A stretch of 64,000 nucleotides of DNA from an uncultured Sutterella sp. (GTDB taxonomy: Bacteria > Pseudomonadota > Gammaproteobacteria > Burkholderiales > Burkholderiaceae_F), in assembly GCA_905212345.1 (NCBI GenBank), contig CAJMEC010000004.1:12943-76942 (forward strand), read 5' to 3'. The translations under genes and the position numbers were made by a program. Position 1 is the first letter of the stretch. Each line of letters starts with the position of its first letter. The notes under the pieces were generated by a model. That model was not told the DNA's origin. It was given only the letters and a program-made list of their open reading frames with translations, and ran no database searches. Below, piece by piece: positions 9,976-19,498 of this stretch.

Positions 9976-11205
9976 ATGAATGAAGCCCGAAAGCAAGACT
10001 TTATCCTAATCACGCTTTTGGGCGTGGCTCATGGGTTGTCACACTATTTTCATTTAATTATTCCACCGCTTTTCCCATGGATCATGCCTGAATTCGGCAC
10101 GAGTTTCGCTCAGATGGGAGCGGTGATGACTATCTTTTTCATCTGCAGTTCGTTGGGTCAGGCTACAAGCGGTATTCTCGTTGATAAATTCGGCGCAAAA
10201 GTCTGTCTGTATGGCGGCGTCTCGTTACTGATGATTGCCGGTTTTCTTTTCAGCATTGCACAAAATTATTGGTGGTTTTACCCGGTAGCCGCCTGCGCGG
10301 GTTTAGGCAATAGTGTTTTCCATCCAACCGATTATTCCATCATGAACCGGTGCATTACCAATGAACGTTTACCGTTTGCCTTTTCAATTCATTCGGTGGT
10401 CGGTAATATCGGTTGGGCTTTGGCGCCGATTTTTATGGTTGCGGTAGCGACTTATACGCAAAGTTGGCGTTTGGCTGCGGCCACTGCTGGCATTATGGCT
10501 TTGATTGTGCTGGTGGTTCTTCTTTTCCACAATTCTCTTTTTGATCGGGCATTGGCTCAGGGCAATGGTTTAACAAAGGAAGAAAAGCAAAATGATGCTA
10601 AAGGCGATGCGGGATTTGCTTTTCTAAAACTTTTAGTTGTTTGGCTTTGCTTTCTGTTCTTTTTCTGCAATTCATTTGCGTTGGGTATTTTGCAGAATTA
10701 CGCGCCGTCGATTTTCAATGCCACTTATCATGTTGGGCTTGAGATCGCGACGGCAGGTTTAACGGCCTACATGGTCGGCTCCATCGTTGGAGTACTGTCC
10801 GGAGCCTACATTGCTAAGGCGTTTAAACGAAGCGATCATGTTATCGCAGCGAGCATGTCGTTTTCTGCGGTGATGGCGATTTTACTTGCTTGGCAAGGCT
10901 TAGGTGCGTGGTGCGTTCTACCCCTAATGGGAATCATGGGGCTTGGGGTCGGTGTTGCTACACCGTCACGGGATTTGTTGATCCGCGGAGCCTGTATGAA
11001 ATTTTTAGGCAGCCACAGCTTTGGCCGCGTATACGGTTTTACGTACTGCGGAATGGATGTGGGGCAGACCCTGGCTCCGCTTGTTGCCGGTCCCTTGCTA
11101 GATGCCGGATTCTTCTCAATGGCTCTTGTGCTTGTCGGTCTATTTCAAACCGGGGCGCTTTTGACGGCATTAGGTGTAGGACAGCAAAAAGAGAAAGTGT
11201 CTTAG
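9976..11205 (+). CDS. MFS transporter
   Basis: A 409-residue inner-membrane protein with about 12 hydrophobic segments, typical of the major facilitator superfamily. After LGVAHGLSHYFHLIIPPLFP comes the loop 2-3 motif SGILVDKFGAKVCLYGG, the G-x-x-x-D-[RK]-x-G-x-[RK] type signature. Overall it resembles the fosmidomycin-resistance/YfnC-like branch of drug and metabolite exporters, but the substrate is unknown. The start ATG is preceded by AGGAAAGG. The 14-base gap to the LysE gene suggests one transcript for two exporters. An inverted repeat of AATGCCATT (about 11220-11257) follows the stop without a U-tract. Confidence 0.85.
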   Translation: MNEARKQDFILITLLGVAHGLSHYFHLIIPPLFPWIMPEFGTSFAQMGAVMTIFFICSSLGQATSGILVDKFGAKVCLYGGVSLLMIAGFLFSIAQNYWWFYPVAACAGLGNSVFHPTDYSIMNRCITNERLPFAFSIHSVVGNIGWALAPIFMVAVATYTQSWRLAAATAGIMALIVLVVLLFHNSLFDRALAQGNGLTKEEKQNDAKGDAGFAFLKLLVVWLCFLFFFCNSFALGILQNYAPSIFNATYHVGLEIATAGLTAYMVGSIVGVLSGAYIAKAFKRSDHVIAASMSFSAVMAILLAWQGLGAWCVLPLMGIMGLGVGVATPSRDLLIRGACMKFLGSHSFGRVYGFTYCGMDVGQTLAPLVAGPLLDAGFFSMALVLVGLFQTGALLTALGVGQQKEKVS

Positions 11206-11347
11206 CCTGAAAAAACATTAATGCCATTGAGCAATGAACGGGCAAAAGAATGGCATTGAGACAATGAGATGACGTAGAAAAAAGGGGATTTCAGCGAGCC
11301 TTTAACTGGCCCTTGAACTTCCCCTTATCATAAAAAGTTCAAGTGTA

Positions 11348-12142
11348 TTACTTGCCGACTTTAATATTGGCTTTTTGGAAGAGTTCCTGAATGTTTTGTT
11401 GAACCTTCGTTTGAACCAACATGTTCTTGTAGTGATCCTTACTCTTGCTGTATTCAGGGAAGAGCTGAGCCTTACGGGAATCATCCACGCGAATGATGTA
11501 ATAGCCGCCGTTGGCACGGATAGGCACTTCGGTATAGTCACCGTCATCGAGTGAGCGGATCGCCAAACCGATCATTTGCGGGAAATTAGCAGAAGACGTC
11601 CAGTTATCGATCTTGCCGCCCTTATCTTTGGTGCTCTTATCCATGGAATACTTCTTGGCCACGTCAGCGAACTTATCACCGTCCTTCAAAGCTTCCGTTA
11701 CCTTCTTGGCATCGGCTTCGGTCTTAACCGTAATGATGCTGACCTTGTATTCCTTATCGCCGTATGCTTTCTTTTGTTCTTCGTAGAACTTCTTCACATC
11801 AGCTTCTTTAACCGGATTCTTCTTGGCGAAATCCGCTATAAGGGCGTTAATGAGCACACTGTCACGAGCGTTATTGATTGCATCACGAACTTCGGCACGG
11901 TTGGCGAGCTTCTTGCGGTTAGCTTCCTGCAAAAGAACTTCCTTCTGGATGAGCTGGTTGCGAACCTGCATTTCCAACTCGGGCGTTCTCTTTTGACCAT
12001 TTTTAACGATTTGTTGAATGATCTTTTCTTGAGCTTGAGCAGAAATCGTCTTGCCGTTGACAGTGACAGCGGTCGGTGCCGCCAACGCCATCGTGGAGGC
12101 CAGGGCCAAGGACAAACCGATGACTAAAGCTTTGTGTTGCAT
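11348..12142 (-). CDS. Periplasmic peptidyl-prolyl isomerase (parvulin, PpiC/PrsA-like)
   Basis: A secreted rotamase that helps fold exported proteins. The 264-residue product begins with a signal peptide (MQHKALVIGLSLALASTMALA, cleavage likely after ALA). A SurA-like helical N-terminus with a strand VTVNGKTIS comes next. The parvulin domain is at about 130-225 (KVSIITVKTEADAKKV, KKYSMDKSTKDKGGKIDNWTSS, YYIIRVDD). The ATG at 12142 was chosen over an upstream TTG because it follows GAGG at good spacing and exactly starts the signal peptide. It lies 27 bases after yciB on the same strand, so the two are probably co-transcribed, as in other Burkholderiales. Confidence 0.88.
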   Translation of the reverse strand: MQHKALVIGLSLALASTMALAAPTAVTVNGKTISAQAQEKIIQQIVKNGQKRTPELEMQVRNQLIQKEVLLQEANRKKLANRAEVRDAINNARDSVLINALIADFAKKNPVKEADVKKFYEEQKKAYGDKEYKVSIITVKTEADAKKVTEALKDGDKFADVAKKYSMDKSTKDKGGKIDNWTSSANFPQMIGLAIRSLDDGDYTEVPIRANGGYYIIRVDDSRKAQLFPEYSKSKDHYKNMLVQTKVQQNIQELFQKANIKVGK

Positions 12143-12169
12143 AAATATCCTCAATAACAAAAAGAATAA

Positions 12170-12769
12170 TTAATTATGATGTCCTGTATTTTGCGCTTCT
12201 TCAGCGTATTTGGCGACATAAAATCCAAGCCCAATTGTAAAAAGAAGTGTCAGACCCAAAAGGCCGAAGAGCTTGAAGTCCACCCAAATATCCATACTGA
12301 AAGTATAAGCAACAAAAATATTAATAAAACCGATGGCAATTAAAAAGATGAGACAAAAGTTCTCAACTTTTTTCCATGCATGATCAGGCATGGAAATGCC
12401 GGTGAAAACTTTTTTAATGTAATCCTTTTTACCAAAGCGACCGAAAAGCAAGATGGCGGCAAAAAGCCAATAAAGTAAAGTAGGCTTCCATTGAATAAAG
12501 GCCGGATCCTGAAAAGCAATCGTCATTCCGCCGAAAAGCACAACCAAAAGGGTGGAGAAAATGGCCATTTTGGAAGGTTTTTCACCCTTCATATAAATAA
12601 AGCCCATTTGAATAATGCTGGCCACAATGATGACCGCGGTGGCACTTACAATGGGAATGAGGTCGGCTGCAACCGGAACAATCGGAGCCAATTCAGATGT
12701 ATAAGAGCCAGCAACTTTGAAGGTAATGAAAAAGCAGATAACGGGTAGGAGATCGAAAAAGGCCTTCAC
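12170..12769 (-). CDS. yciB: Inner-membrane septation-related protein YciB
   Basis: YciB (IspZ family) is a five-to-six-pass inner-membrane protein needed for normal septation and envelope synthesis. At 199 residues the length is normal. The start MKAFFDLLPVICFFITFK and the internal FQDPAFIQWKPTLLYWLFA plus FGRFGKKDYIKK are family hallmarks. It is the first gene of a probable yciB-ppiC unit; bolA, often between them in relatives, is absent. The divergent M16 peptidase gene starts 164 bases away, so that gap must hold both promoters. Confidence 0.92.
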   Translation of the reverse strand: MKAFFDLLPVICFFITFKVAGSYTSELAPIVPVAADLIPIVSATAVIIVASIIQMGFIYMKGEKPSKMAIFSTLLVVLFGGMTIAFQDPAFIQWKPTLLYWLFAAILLFGRFGKKDYIKKVFTGISMPDHAWKKVENFCLIFLIAIGFINIFVAYTFSMDIWVDFKLFGLLGLTLLFTIGLGFYVAKYAEEAQNTGHHN

Positions 12770-12932
12770 AATAAATATTCACTGTAAGTAATGACTTCAG
12801 CACTATACCTTAAACAGCTATAACTGTCTAAGGCGGCAATATTCCGATACACTTAGGAACTTTCGTACTAAATGTTGTGGATCAAATTGATTACACTAAC
12901 GTCGTTCCTGTTTGAAAGCGAAGGACGACTCC

Positions 12933-15698
12933 ATGAATAAAAAACAAAAATGGCTTGCTGCGGCCGGCATCGTTGTTGTGTGCGCGGTGGGCTTTACATT
13001 TTGGCAAAAGGACTCGAGTACCCCTATGAATGACGCATCATCCGTTGTACAGAATACAGAAACCGCTCAGATGGTAGTGACCGTGGAAGGTGTTACGGAA
13101 TACCGTTTAGCCAATGGTTTGCGGGTTTTGCTTTTTCCGGATTTCAGCAAACCGACCATTACTGTCAATATGACCTATTTGGTGGGCTCACGCCATGAAG
13201 GTTATGGCGAAACGGGCATGGCTCACTTACTTGAACACCTGATGTTTAAGGGGTCAAAGAATTATCCGGAACCGACAAAGGAATTTACGCGCCGCGGTTT
13301 CAAGATGAACGGTTCCACTTGGCTTGATCGAACCAATTATTTTGTTTCATTCAATGCCGTTGATGACAATCTCGATTGGGCTCTCGGCTGGAGTGCCGAC
13401 GCCATGACCAACTCCTTTATCGCTCAAAAGGATTTGGACACGGAAATGACGGTTGTCCGAAACGAATTTGAAATGGGTGAAAATAACCCGGTGAGCGTGC
13501 TTTTAAAACGAATGCAGTCAGTTCTTTTCGATTGGCACAACTACGGCAACAGTACGATTGGAGCCAGAAGCGACATCGAAAATGTAAAAATTGAAAACTT
13601 GCAGGCTTTCTATCGCAAATATTATCAGCCTGACAATGCTGTGTTGATGGTATCCGGTAAGTTCGATGAGGCCGAAACACTCAAAAAAATTGAACGCATT
13701 TTTGGTGCTATTGAAAAGCCCACTCGCGTCTTAGAACAGCAGTGGACTGAAGAGCCCATCGCTGACGGTCCGCGTACCTTTGAAATTCGTCGCGCAGGTG
13801 AAATGAAGGTTGTTGCCGTTGGCTACAGGATTCCTGCAGCTTTGCATCCGGACGCCCAGCTGATCAATCTGGGGGCTGATGTTTTGGGTGATACACCGCG
13901 AGGCCGTTTACACAAAGCACTGGTTGAAACCGGTCTGGCCACTCAAGTCTTTGCTTGGCCGATGCCGGCGCATGATCCGGGTTTAGCGATGTTTGGCGCC
14001 ATGTTGCCTAAAGATGGCGATGTGGAAAAAGCCAAAAAGATTCTTATCGAAACAGTTGAATCAACCTTTGAGAAAGAGCCCTTGCAGGCTGAAGATCTCT
14101 CCCTGATGGCAAGGGAAGAAAAAACGCTCTACGAAAGAACTTTTGCCGATCCGGAAACGTTTGGCGTGGATATTTCGGACTTTATCGCATTAGGCGACTG
14201 GCGGCTCTTCTTTGTTCATCGTGACAGTTGGGAAAAGATGAAACCAGAAGACGTGATGCAGGCTTGGAAACGATATTTTGTCCGTGATAACCGCGTTGTC
14301 GGTACGTTTATTCCGGACAACAAACCGGAGCGCGCGCAAATGACGCCTGCACCGACTTTGGATAAAGTTCTCTCAGAACATCATTTCAAGGAACAGGGCC
14401 AGGAGGCTGAGGTTTTTGATTCCAGCCCCGCCAATCTCAACGCACGCACTGAACGGTTTGCTATTGGCGACGTTAATGTTGCACTTTTACCGAAAAAGAC
14501 TCGCGGTGAAACGGTTGTGGTCAGGGCGCAATTCCGTTATGGTAACTATGATTCCCGCAAAGATAAGCGGGCCGTGGCGGCTTTGATGAGCGCCATGCTT
14601 GAGCGCGGAACAAAGACTATGAGCCGCGAGGAAATTAACGATGCTTTCACCAAACTTCAGATTGAAGGTGACATCGGACAATTTACAACCACTCGTGAGC
14701 ATTTAGCCGAAGCTCTGAATTTGATGGGAGAGCTTTGGACACAGTCGTCCATGCCGCAAAAGGATTTCGATGAATTAAAGGCTGAGTTCGCCAATGACGT
14801 TCAATCCAGAATGGACGATCCGCGCATTCAGGCCCGCGATGCCATCACCGAACACTTCAATCACTATCCGAAGGACGATCCGCGTTATCGTCTGACGAGC
14901 AAGGAGTTGAAGGCGGCTATTGAGAAGAGTTCATTGGATGATGTAAAAAGCTACTATGACAATCAATTCGGAATCGGACGCGGAGAAATTTCTATTGTCG
15001 GGGATTTCGATGCTCAGGCTGTCCGTAGCCAACTTGAAGTATTGCTGAATCAGAAAGCTTCTCAGGTTCCGTATGAACGAATTGTTCGAGAGCATTTTGA
15101 TACGCCTGCCACGCGAATCATTATCGATACGCCTGATAAAGAAAACGCAACGATTGTTGCTCGGTTTGATTTTGCCCAGAATAAAAATGATCCGGGAACC
15201 GACGCAATGTTGCTCGCTAACTGGATCTTTGGCGGCAGCTCCGGTCTTTCCAATCGTCTGATGCTTCGTCTTCGTCAGAAAGACGGTTTAAGTTACGGCG
15301 CAGGCAGCAGTGTCAATATCCCTGCCTTTGGCAATGACGCAAGTTGGACCATGCAAGCCATTTTGGCTCCTCAAAATTTGAGAAAAGCGGAAATCGCGCT
15401 CTACGAAGAAATTGACCGTGTATTAAAAGAAGGCTTTACGCAAGAGGAGTTGGATGAAGCGAAAAAAGGCTTTATCGAATATCGCGCGGTTAACCGCAGT
15501 CAGGATAGCCTTATTGCCTATCATTGGGTACAAATGATGAATGAAGGTGTGGACTGGACGGAAGCCCAAGACCGTGACGAAACGGTGCGCAATTTGACTC
15601 TGGACGAGGTCAACAGTGCCTTCCGTAAAATGGTTGATCGCAATGGGTTGACGGTTGTTTTGGCCGGCGACCAGAAAAAGGCGATGACTCAAGAATAA
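12933..15698 (+). CDS. M16-family zinc metallopeptidase (two-domain, membrane-anchored)
   Basis: A pitrilysin/insulinase-type protease of 921 residues. The inverted zinc motif HxxEH is in MAHLLEHLMFKGSKNYP, about residues 87-91, with the distal glutamate in TEMTVVRNEFEMGENNP. The second M16 domain (from about residue 500) lacks a zinc motif and carries the R/Y-type region LMLRLRQKDGLSYGAGSSV, as expected for the inactive partner half. An N-terminal hydrophobic stretch (WLAAAGIVVVCAVGFTFW) is a signal anchor, placing the enzyme in the periplasm. The ATG at 12933 follows AAGGA; an upstream in-frame TTG at 12912 is less likely. The substrate is unknown. Confidence 0.9.
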   Translation: MNKKQKWLAAAGIVVVCAVGFTFWQKDSSTPMNDASSVVQNTETAQMVVTVEGVTEYRLANGLRVLLFPDFSKPTITVNMTYLVGSRHEGYGETGMAHLLEHLMFKGSKNYPEPTKEFTRRGFKMNGSTWLDRTNYFVSFNAVDDNLDWALGWSADAMTNSFIAQKDLDTEMTVVRNEFEMGENNPVSVLLKRMQSVLFDWHNYGNSTIGARSDIENVKIENLQAFYRKYYQPDNAVLMVSGKFDEAETLKKIERIFGAIEKPTRVLEQQWTEEPIADGPRTFEIRRAGEMKVVAVGYRIPAALHPDAQLINLGADVLGDTPRGRLHKALVETGLATQVFAWPMPAHDPGLAMFGAMLPKDGDVEKAKKILIETVESTFEKEPLQAEDLSLMAREEKTLYERTFADPETFGVDISDFIALGDWRLFFVHRDSWEKMKPEDVMQAWKRYFVRDNRVVGTFIPDNKPERAQMTPAPTLDKVLSEHHFKEQGQEAEVFDSSPANLNARTERFAIGDVNVALLPKKTRGETVVVRAQFRYGNYDSRKDKRAVAALMSAMLERGTKTMSREEINDAFTKLQIEGDIGQFTTTREHLAEALNLMGELWTQSSMPQKDFDELKAEFANDVQSRMDDPRIQARDAITEHFNHYPKDDPRYRLTSKELKAAIEKSSLDDVKSYYDNQFGIGRGEISIVGDFDAQAVRSQLEVLLNQKASQVPYERIVREHFDTPATRIIIDTPDKENATIVARFDFAQNKNDPGTDAMLLANWIFGGSSGLSNRLMLRLRQKDGLSYGAGSSVNIPAFGNDASWTMQAILAPQNLRKAEIALYEEIDRVLKEGFTQEELDEAKKGFIEYRAVNRSQDSLIAYHWVQMMNEGVDWTEAQDRDETVRNLTLDEVNSAFRKMVDRNGLTVVLAGDQKKAMTQE

Positions 15699-15716
15699 GT
15701 TATTTTTTCTGTTAGT

Positions 15717-15755
15717 AAAAAGCCTTGGTTGACATTTGGTTAACCGAGGCTTTTT
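15717..15755. terminator. Bidirectional terminator between M16 peptidase and ygfZ
   Basis: AAAAAGCCTTGGTT (15717-15730) and AACCGAGGCTTTTT pair with one mismatch. A-run and T-run on the two sides serve both convergent genes. Confidence 0.8.
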
Positions 15756-15764
15756 AATTGCAAT

Positions 15765-16673
15765 TTAAATACCGTACGGAAGTGCCAACATCGAAAAAGA
15801 AGCACCATTAATTTGGTAGCAGCCACCTTGCATACTCTTTAATGTTACTTCGGCCAGAACAACAGTTTCAGAGCTTGAACTTACGCTCATCACAACATTA
15901 CCGACCGCTTCATTTAGTTGGAAAATATCCGTATTCGCTGAGACCTTGACCGACTCTGCACTCTTTAATACAACCATTCGACGGGGGGTTGATCCGATGT
16001 GTTGAACACGTGAGATGATTTCTTGGCCCGGATAACAACCCTTGTCAAAAACAAGACCGCCGATTTTGTCCAAATTAATCCATTGAGGGATGAAGGCCTC
16101 TTTTGTCTTTTCAAAAACCCATGGCGTGCCCGTTTCAATTTCACTCTTAAACCATAAAGCGGCATTATCCGTTGAGACCGTAAAATGATCATTGAGGGTT
16201 TGAGTTGATCCAACGGCTATAACTCTGGCTTTATTGTTCCAATCACGAAGACGGCCGATTAAATAACCCTCGCTTAAAACAGCGTGGTCAACTTCCGGCA
16301 AGGGCAGATCCGGAGCAATGAGGCCATAAACGGATAGTTCCTGAGCCTGTCGAATCGTCACTTTGCTCCTCAAAATAAACATGGAAAGGCGTTTAATGAA
16401 TCCAGCGACAAGATCGGAGGGCAAAATGAGTAGGTAGACGTCGTTATATTTAACGACACGCATGAGCGCTAGTATTCTGCCTTGCGGTTGACAATAAGCC
16501 GCTAAGCGAAAGGACTCACCGAGATTTCTAATGTGGTTGGTGAATTGACCGTGCAGAAAAGCTTCCGCATCTTCTCCCTTAACTTCAAGAACAGAAAATT
16601 CTTTAAGTAAAGAAACAAACGGTTTTGTTTCCATCTCGTCTAATGTCCAAGAGCCAGAGATGTGATTTTCCAT
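15765..16673 (-). CDS. ygfZ: Folate-binding Fe-S cluster assembly factor YgfZ
   Basis: YgfZ is a GcvT-fold, folate-dependent protein that supports maturation of certain [4Fe-4S] enzymes and some tRNA modification. The diagnostic motif K-G-C-Y-x-G-Q-E is present (FDKGCYPGQEIISR, near residue 220). The length of 302 residues is normal. The ATG at 16673 with GGAG nine bases upstream is preferred to the in-frame TTG 15 bases earlier. It is divergent from mltG with a gap of about 73 bases. The presence of several Fe-S enzymes in this window (SdaA, HydA, NrdG) fits a need for it. Confidence 0.9.
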   Translation of the reverse strand: MENHISGSWTLDEMETKPFVSLLKEFSVLEVKGEDAEAFLHGQFTNHIRNLGESFRLAAYCQPQGRILALMRVVKYNDVYLLILPSDLVAGFIKRLSMFILRSKVTIRQAQELSVYGLIAPDLPLPEVDHAVLSEGYLIGRLRDWNNKARVIAVGSTQTLNDHFTVSTDNAALWFKSEIETGTPWVFEKTKEAFIPQWINLDKIGGLVFDKGCYPGQEIISRVQHIGSTPRRMVVLKSAESVKVSANTDIFQLNEAVGNVVMSVSSSSETVVLAEVTLKSMQGGCYQINGASFSMLALPYGI

Positions 16674-16746
16674 GTCAGGCAACTCCAAAATTCAATGTAG
16701 GCTGTTATTATGAAGGCTTCAAAAAAAATGTGCGAATTTGCCTTCA

Positions 16747-17793
16747 ATGTTTAAATTTAGTACAGACACTATTGAGAAAATTAAAACGGTGGATAAGCGA
16801 TATTGGGTCTTGGGACTGGCTGCCGGTGTTGTGGCAGTCGGACTCTTTTTTGTATGCGCCAATCAAATTACTTTTACTGAGGAGGCGTTATCTAAAAAAG
16901 AAATTACCTTCAATGTGCCACCGGGAACTCCTGCCGCCCGTATTCCAGCTCTGCTTGAAAAAGAGGGCGTTGAGGTAAACGACTTTTATTTTAAGCTTTC
17001 ACTTCGTCTGACCGGTGCTCATAAAAACCTTCACGCAGGTTTTTATCGTGTATATCCGGATGATACAGTCGGTAGCATCACTGAGCGCCTTTCAAAAGGT
17101 GAAGCTTATCTCTTTTCCTGGCGTATTCCCGATGGATCCACCTATTGGGAAGTTCGTAAAAGCTTAAATGCCGTGGAGGGCATAAAGCACGATTCGCAAG
17201 ACATGACCGCTGAGGCGCTTCTGTTTGCTATCGGCGCAAAGGAAACTCATCTTGAAGGTCTCTTTGCGCCCGATACGTATAACTTCCATGCCAACGTCTC
17301 TGACCTTTTGATTTTAAAAAAGGCCTATGAGCAACAACAAGCGATTCTCACCGAAGAGTGGACTAACAGAGGGGCTGACTGTCAGGTTAATACACCGTAC
17401 GAAGCCTTGATTCTCGCCAGTATTGTCGAACGCGAGGTCGCCAGAAGTGAAGATCGGGCAATCGTTGCCGGAATTTTCTCTAACCGTTTAAGAATAAAGA
17501 TGCCTCTTCAGACCGACCCGAGTGTGATTTATGGCGAAGGGGAAGCTTTTGGCGGCGATATCAAACGCGAGCACCTGCGAAAAATAACGCCTTACAATAC
17601 GTATCGTTTTGTAGGTTTGCCGCCCACTCCGATTGGCAATCCGACTCGGGAAAGCATTCATGCGGTTTTACATCCGGCTAAAACGGATTACCTCTATTTT
17701 ATTAATAAGGCAAACGGGGATTTAGTTCCTTCGAAGACCTTGGCCGAACACAATCGCGCGGTACGACGTTATATTTTGAATAAAGGACATTAG
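16747..17793 (+). CDS. mltG: Endolytic murein transglycosylase MltG
   Basis: MltG cuts nascent peptidoglycan glycan strands and ends their elongation, working at the periplasmic face of the inner membrane. A single membrane anchor (about residues 23-43, [19 protein letters not shown]) is followed by a LysM-like region and the YceG domain. The catalytic glutamate lies in [13 protein letters not shown], and [17 protein letters not shown] is the conserved C-terminal block. The ATG at 16747 was taken; an in-frame TTG lies 9 bases upstream and neither has a clear Shine-Dalgarno. It is followed 4 bases later by tmk, the usual mltG-tmk-holB order. Confidence 0.94.
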   Translation: MFKFSTDTIEKIKTVDKRYWVLGLAAGVVAVGLFFVCANQITFTEEALSKKEITFNVPPGTPAARIPALLEKEGVEVNDFYFKLSLRLTGAHKNLHAGFYRVYPDDTVGSITERLSKGEAYLFSWRIPDGSTYWEVRKSLNAVEGIKHDSQDMTAEALLFAIGAKETHLEGLFAPDTYNFHANVSDLLILKKAYEQQQAILTEEWTNRGADCQVNTPYEALILASIVEREVARSEDRAIVAGIFSNRLRIKMPLQTDPSVIYGEGEAFGGDIKREHLRKITPYNTYRFVGLPPTPIGNPTRESIHAVLHPAKTDYLYFINKANGDLVPSKTLAEHNRAVRRYILNKGH

Positions 17794-17797
17794 ACTC

Positions 17798-18406
17798 ATG
17801 CGAGGACGTTTCATTACTTTTGAAGGCATTGACGGTGCCGGTAAAAGTACCCAGATTGATGTCATTGAGGAAACGCTTAAAGCGCGTGGTTTTGAGGTTA
17901 TTCGCACGCGTGAACCGGGCGGTACACCTTTGGGAGAAGTAATCCGCAAAGAGCTTTTGTCGGTCTCGATGGATCCATCGACCGAGACGCTTTTATTTTT
18001 TGCTTCCAGAGCCGAACATATCGCGCAAGTGATCCGCCCGGCCATTGAGCGCGGTGCTTGGGTCTTAAGCGATCGCTTTACCGATGCGACTTACGCCTAT
18101 CAGGTCGGCGGCCGAGGTTTCCCGGCTCATAAAGTTGAAGAGCTAGAACGATGGACACAGGGGGATTTGCAACCCGATCGAACGGTGCTCTTTGATATTG
18201 AGCCTGAGGTCGCAGCCGAACGAGTGGCACGAGCCCGAAATCTTGATCGGTTTGAGAAGGAAAATTTAGACTTTTTCAAACGGGTCCGACAGGCGTATTT
18301 GACGAGAGCCAAACAGTCGCCTAACCGTTTCCTTATTATTGACAGCATGCAGGATAAGGACACGGTAAGCGCTATCCTTCGCAAGGAGTTCTCATCATGG
18401 GCATAG
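17798..18406 (+). CDS. tmk: Thymidylate kinase
   Basis: Phosphorylates dTMP to dTDP in the cytoplasm. The P-loop [11 protein letters not shown] is at the N-terminus, the DR(Y/F) motif appears as [19 protein letters not shown], and [11 protein letters not shown] matches the family. At 202 residues the length is normal. It lies 4 bases after mltG and overlaps holB by 10 bases, implying translational coupling in an mltG-tmk-holB operon. Confidence 0.97.
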   Translation: MRGRFITFEGIDGAGKSTQIDVIEETLKARGFEVIRTREPGGTPLGEVIRKELLSVSMDPSTETLLFFASRAEHIAQVIRPAIERGAWVLSDRFTDATYAYQVGGRGFPAHKVEELERWTQGDLQPDRTVLFDIEPEVAAERVARARNLDRFEKENLDFFKRVRQAYLTRAKQSPNRFLIIDSMQDKDTVSAILRKEFSSWA

Positions 18407-19497
18407 CGGTTTATCCCTGGCAAGAGGAACTGGCCCGCGAGCTTGTCAGTTTCAAGGATAATCTCCCCAATGGTCTTCTGGTCTACGGCCCACGCGGCAT
18501 CGGAACAATTGACTTAGTCATTGCATATGCAAAGAGTCTGTTTTGCGAGCATCCGCACAAAGATGGGACACCGTGCGGGGAGTGCAAGGGCTGCAAAATG
18601 GCCAACGCCTTTACGCACCCTGATTTGCGCTATGTTGTGAGCGAAGCGGAATCGATTCCTCGAGGCATTCCTTTTGAACCGCCTTCCAATGCGACAAAAG
18701 ACAGAAAAATATACCGTGAAATTCTCATTCACCAGCCTCGGGAGCTCACGGACTTTTTAAATTTGGCCCCGCACATTGATAAAGGACGCCGCATTATTGT
18801 GGTCTACCCGGCCGACGCCATTCGAGCCGATGCAGCAGCCACATTCTTGAAAAGTCTTGAAGAGCCTCCCGAAAGAACGACTTTCCTGTTGGTTGCTGAT
18901 GATATCGACCGGGTGCTGCCCACCATCCGCTCACGGTGCAGATTGTTAAGAGCCAAAGCTCCAACGCATGAAGAATCGTTGCAATGGCTTAAAAGTGTCG
19001 GCATTGAAGATGCGCAAGAAGCTTTGGCGCGTGCTGCCGAACGCCCGTGTCTTGTAACCGATGAGCGCGCCATTCGTAATAACGCAGAAATTGACGCCAA
19101 GGTTCGTGATCAGCTTCTTACATTGACGACAATGGCTCCATCTATTCGAATGGCGCTTTTAAAGACATTGTCTCAAGGACCCTCGATTGAATTGACCAAT
19201 ATCGCCGTCAAAGAAGGACGGAGCGCTTTGCCGGTGTCTGCCGTATTGCCGGTTTTGGAGCGCTGGAGTTATGACCTCTTGGCCGTTAAGCAAGGCCTTG
19301 AACCTCATTACTTTCCGGCCTATTCACCTCAAATGAAAAGGTTGGTCAGTTCAGTGGACGCTGAGAAGCTTTTTAAATACATTGATTCACTCAAAGCGAT
19401 GAGACGGGTTGTCACACATCCGTTAAATGCCCAACTGATTATTGAGCAGGCCATTCTTCGCTATCGAAAAGCAATGGCCAATCAAGACTTCGACTAA
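18397..19497 (+). CDS. holB: DNA polymerase III subunit delta'
   Basis: The delta' subunit is part of the clamp loader that opens the sliding clamp. The AAA+ fold is recognisable: a degenerate P-loop ([12 protein letters not shown], lacking the GKT lysine, as usual for delta'), a zinc-binding cluster ([20 protein letters not shown], near residues 50-70), and the sensor-1 region [21 protein letters not shown] with the S-R-C motif. At 366 residues the length is normal. The ATG overlaps the tmk end. The gene stops one or two bases from the convergent recombinase gene, with no terminator in between. Confidence 0.92.
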   Translation: MGIAVYPWQEELARELVSFKDNLPNGLLVYGPRGIGTIDLVIAYAKSLFCEHPHKDGTPCGECKGCKMANAFTHPDLRYVVSEAESIPRGIPFEPPSNATKDRKIYREILIHQPRELTDFLNLAPHIDKGRRIIVVYPADAIRADAAATFLKSLEEPPERTTFLLVADDIDRVLPTIRSRCRLLRAKAPTHEESLQWLKSVGIEDAQEALARAAERPCLVTDERAIRNNAEIDAKVRDQLLTLTTMAPSIRMALLKTLSQGPSIELTNIAVKEGRSALPVSAVLPVLERWSYDLLAVKQGLEPHYFPAYSPQMKRLVSSVDAEKLFKYIDSLKAMRRVVTHPLNAQLIIEQAILRYRKAMANQDFD

Positions 19498-19498
19498 T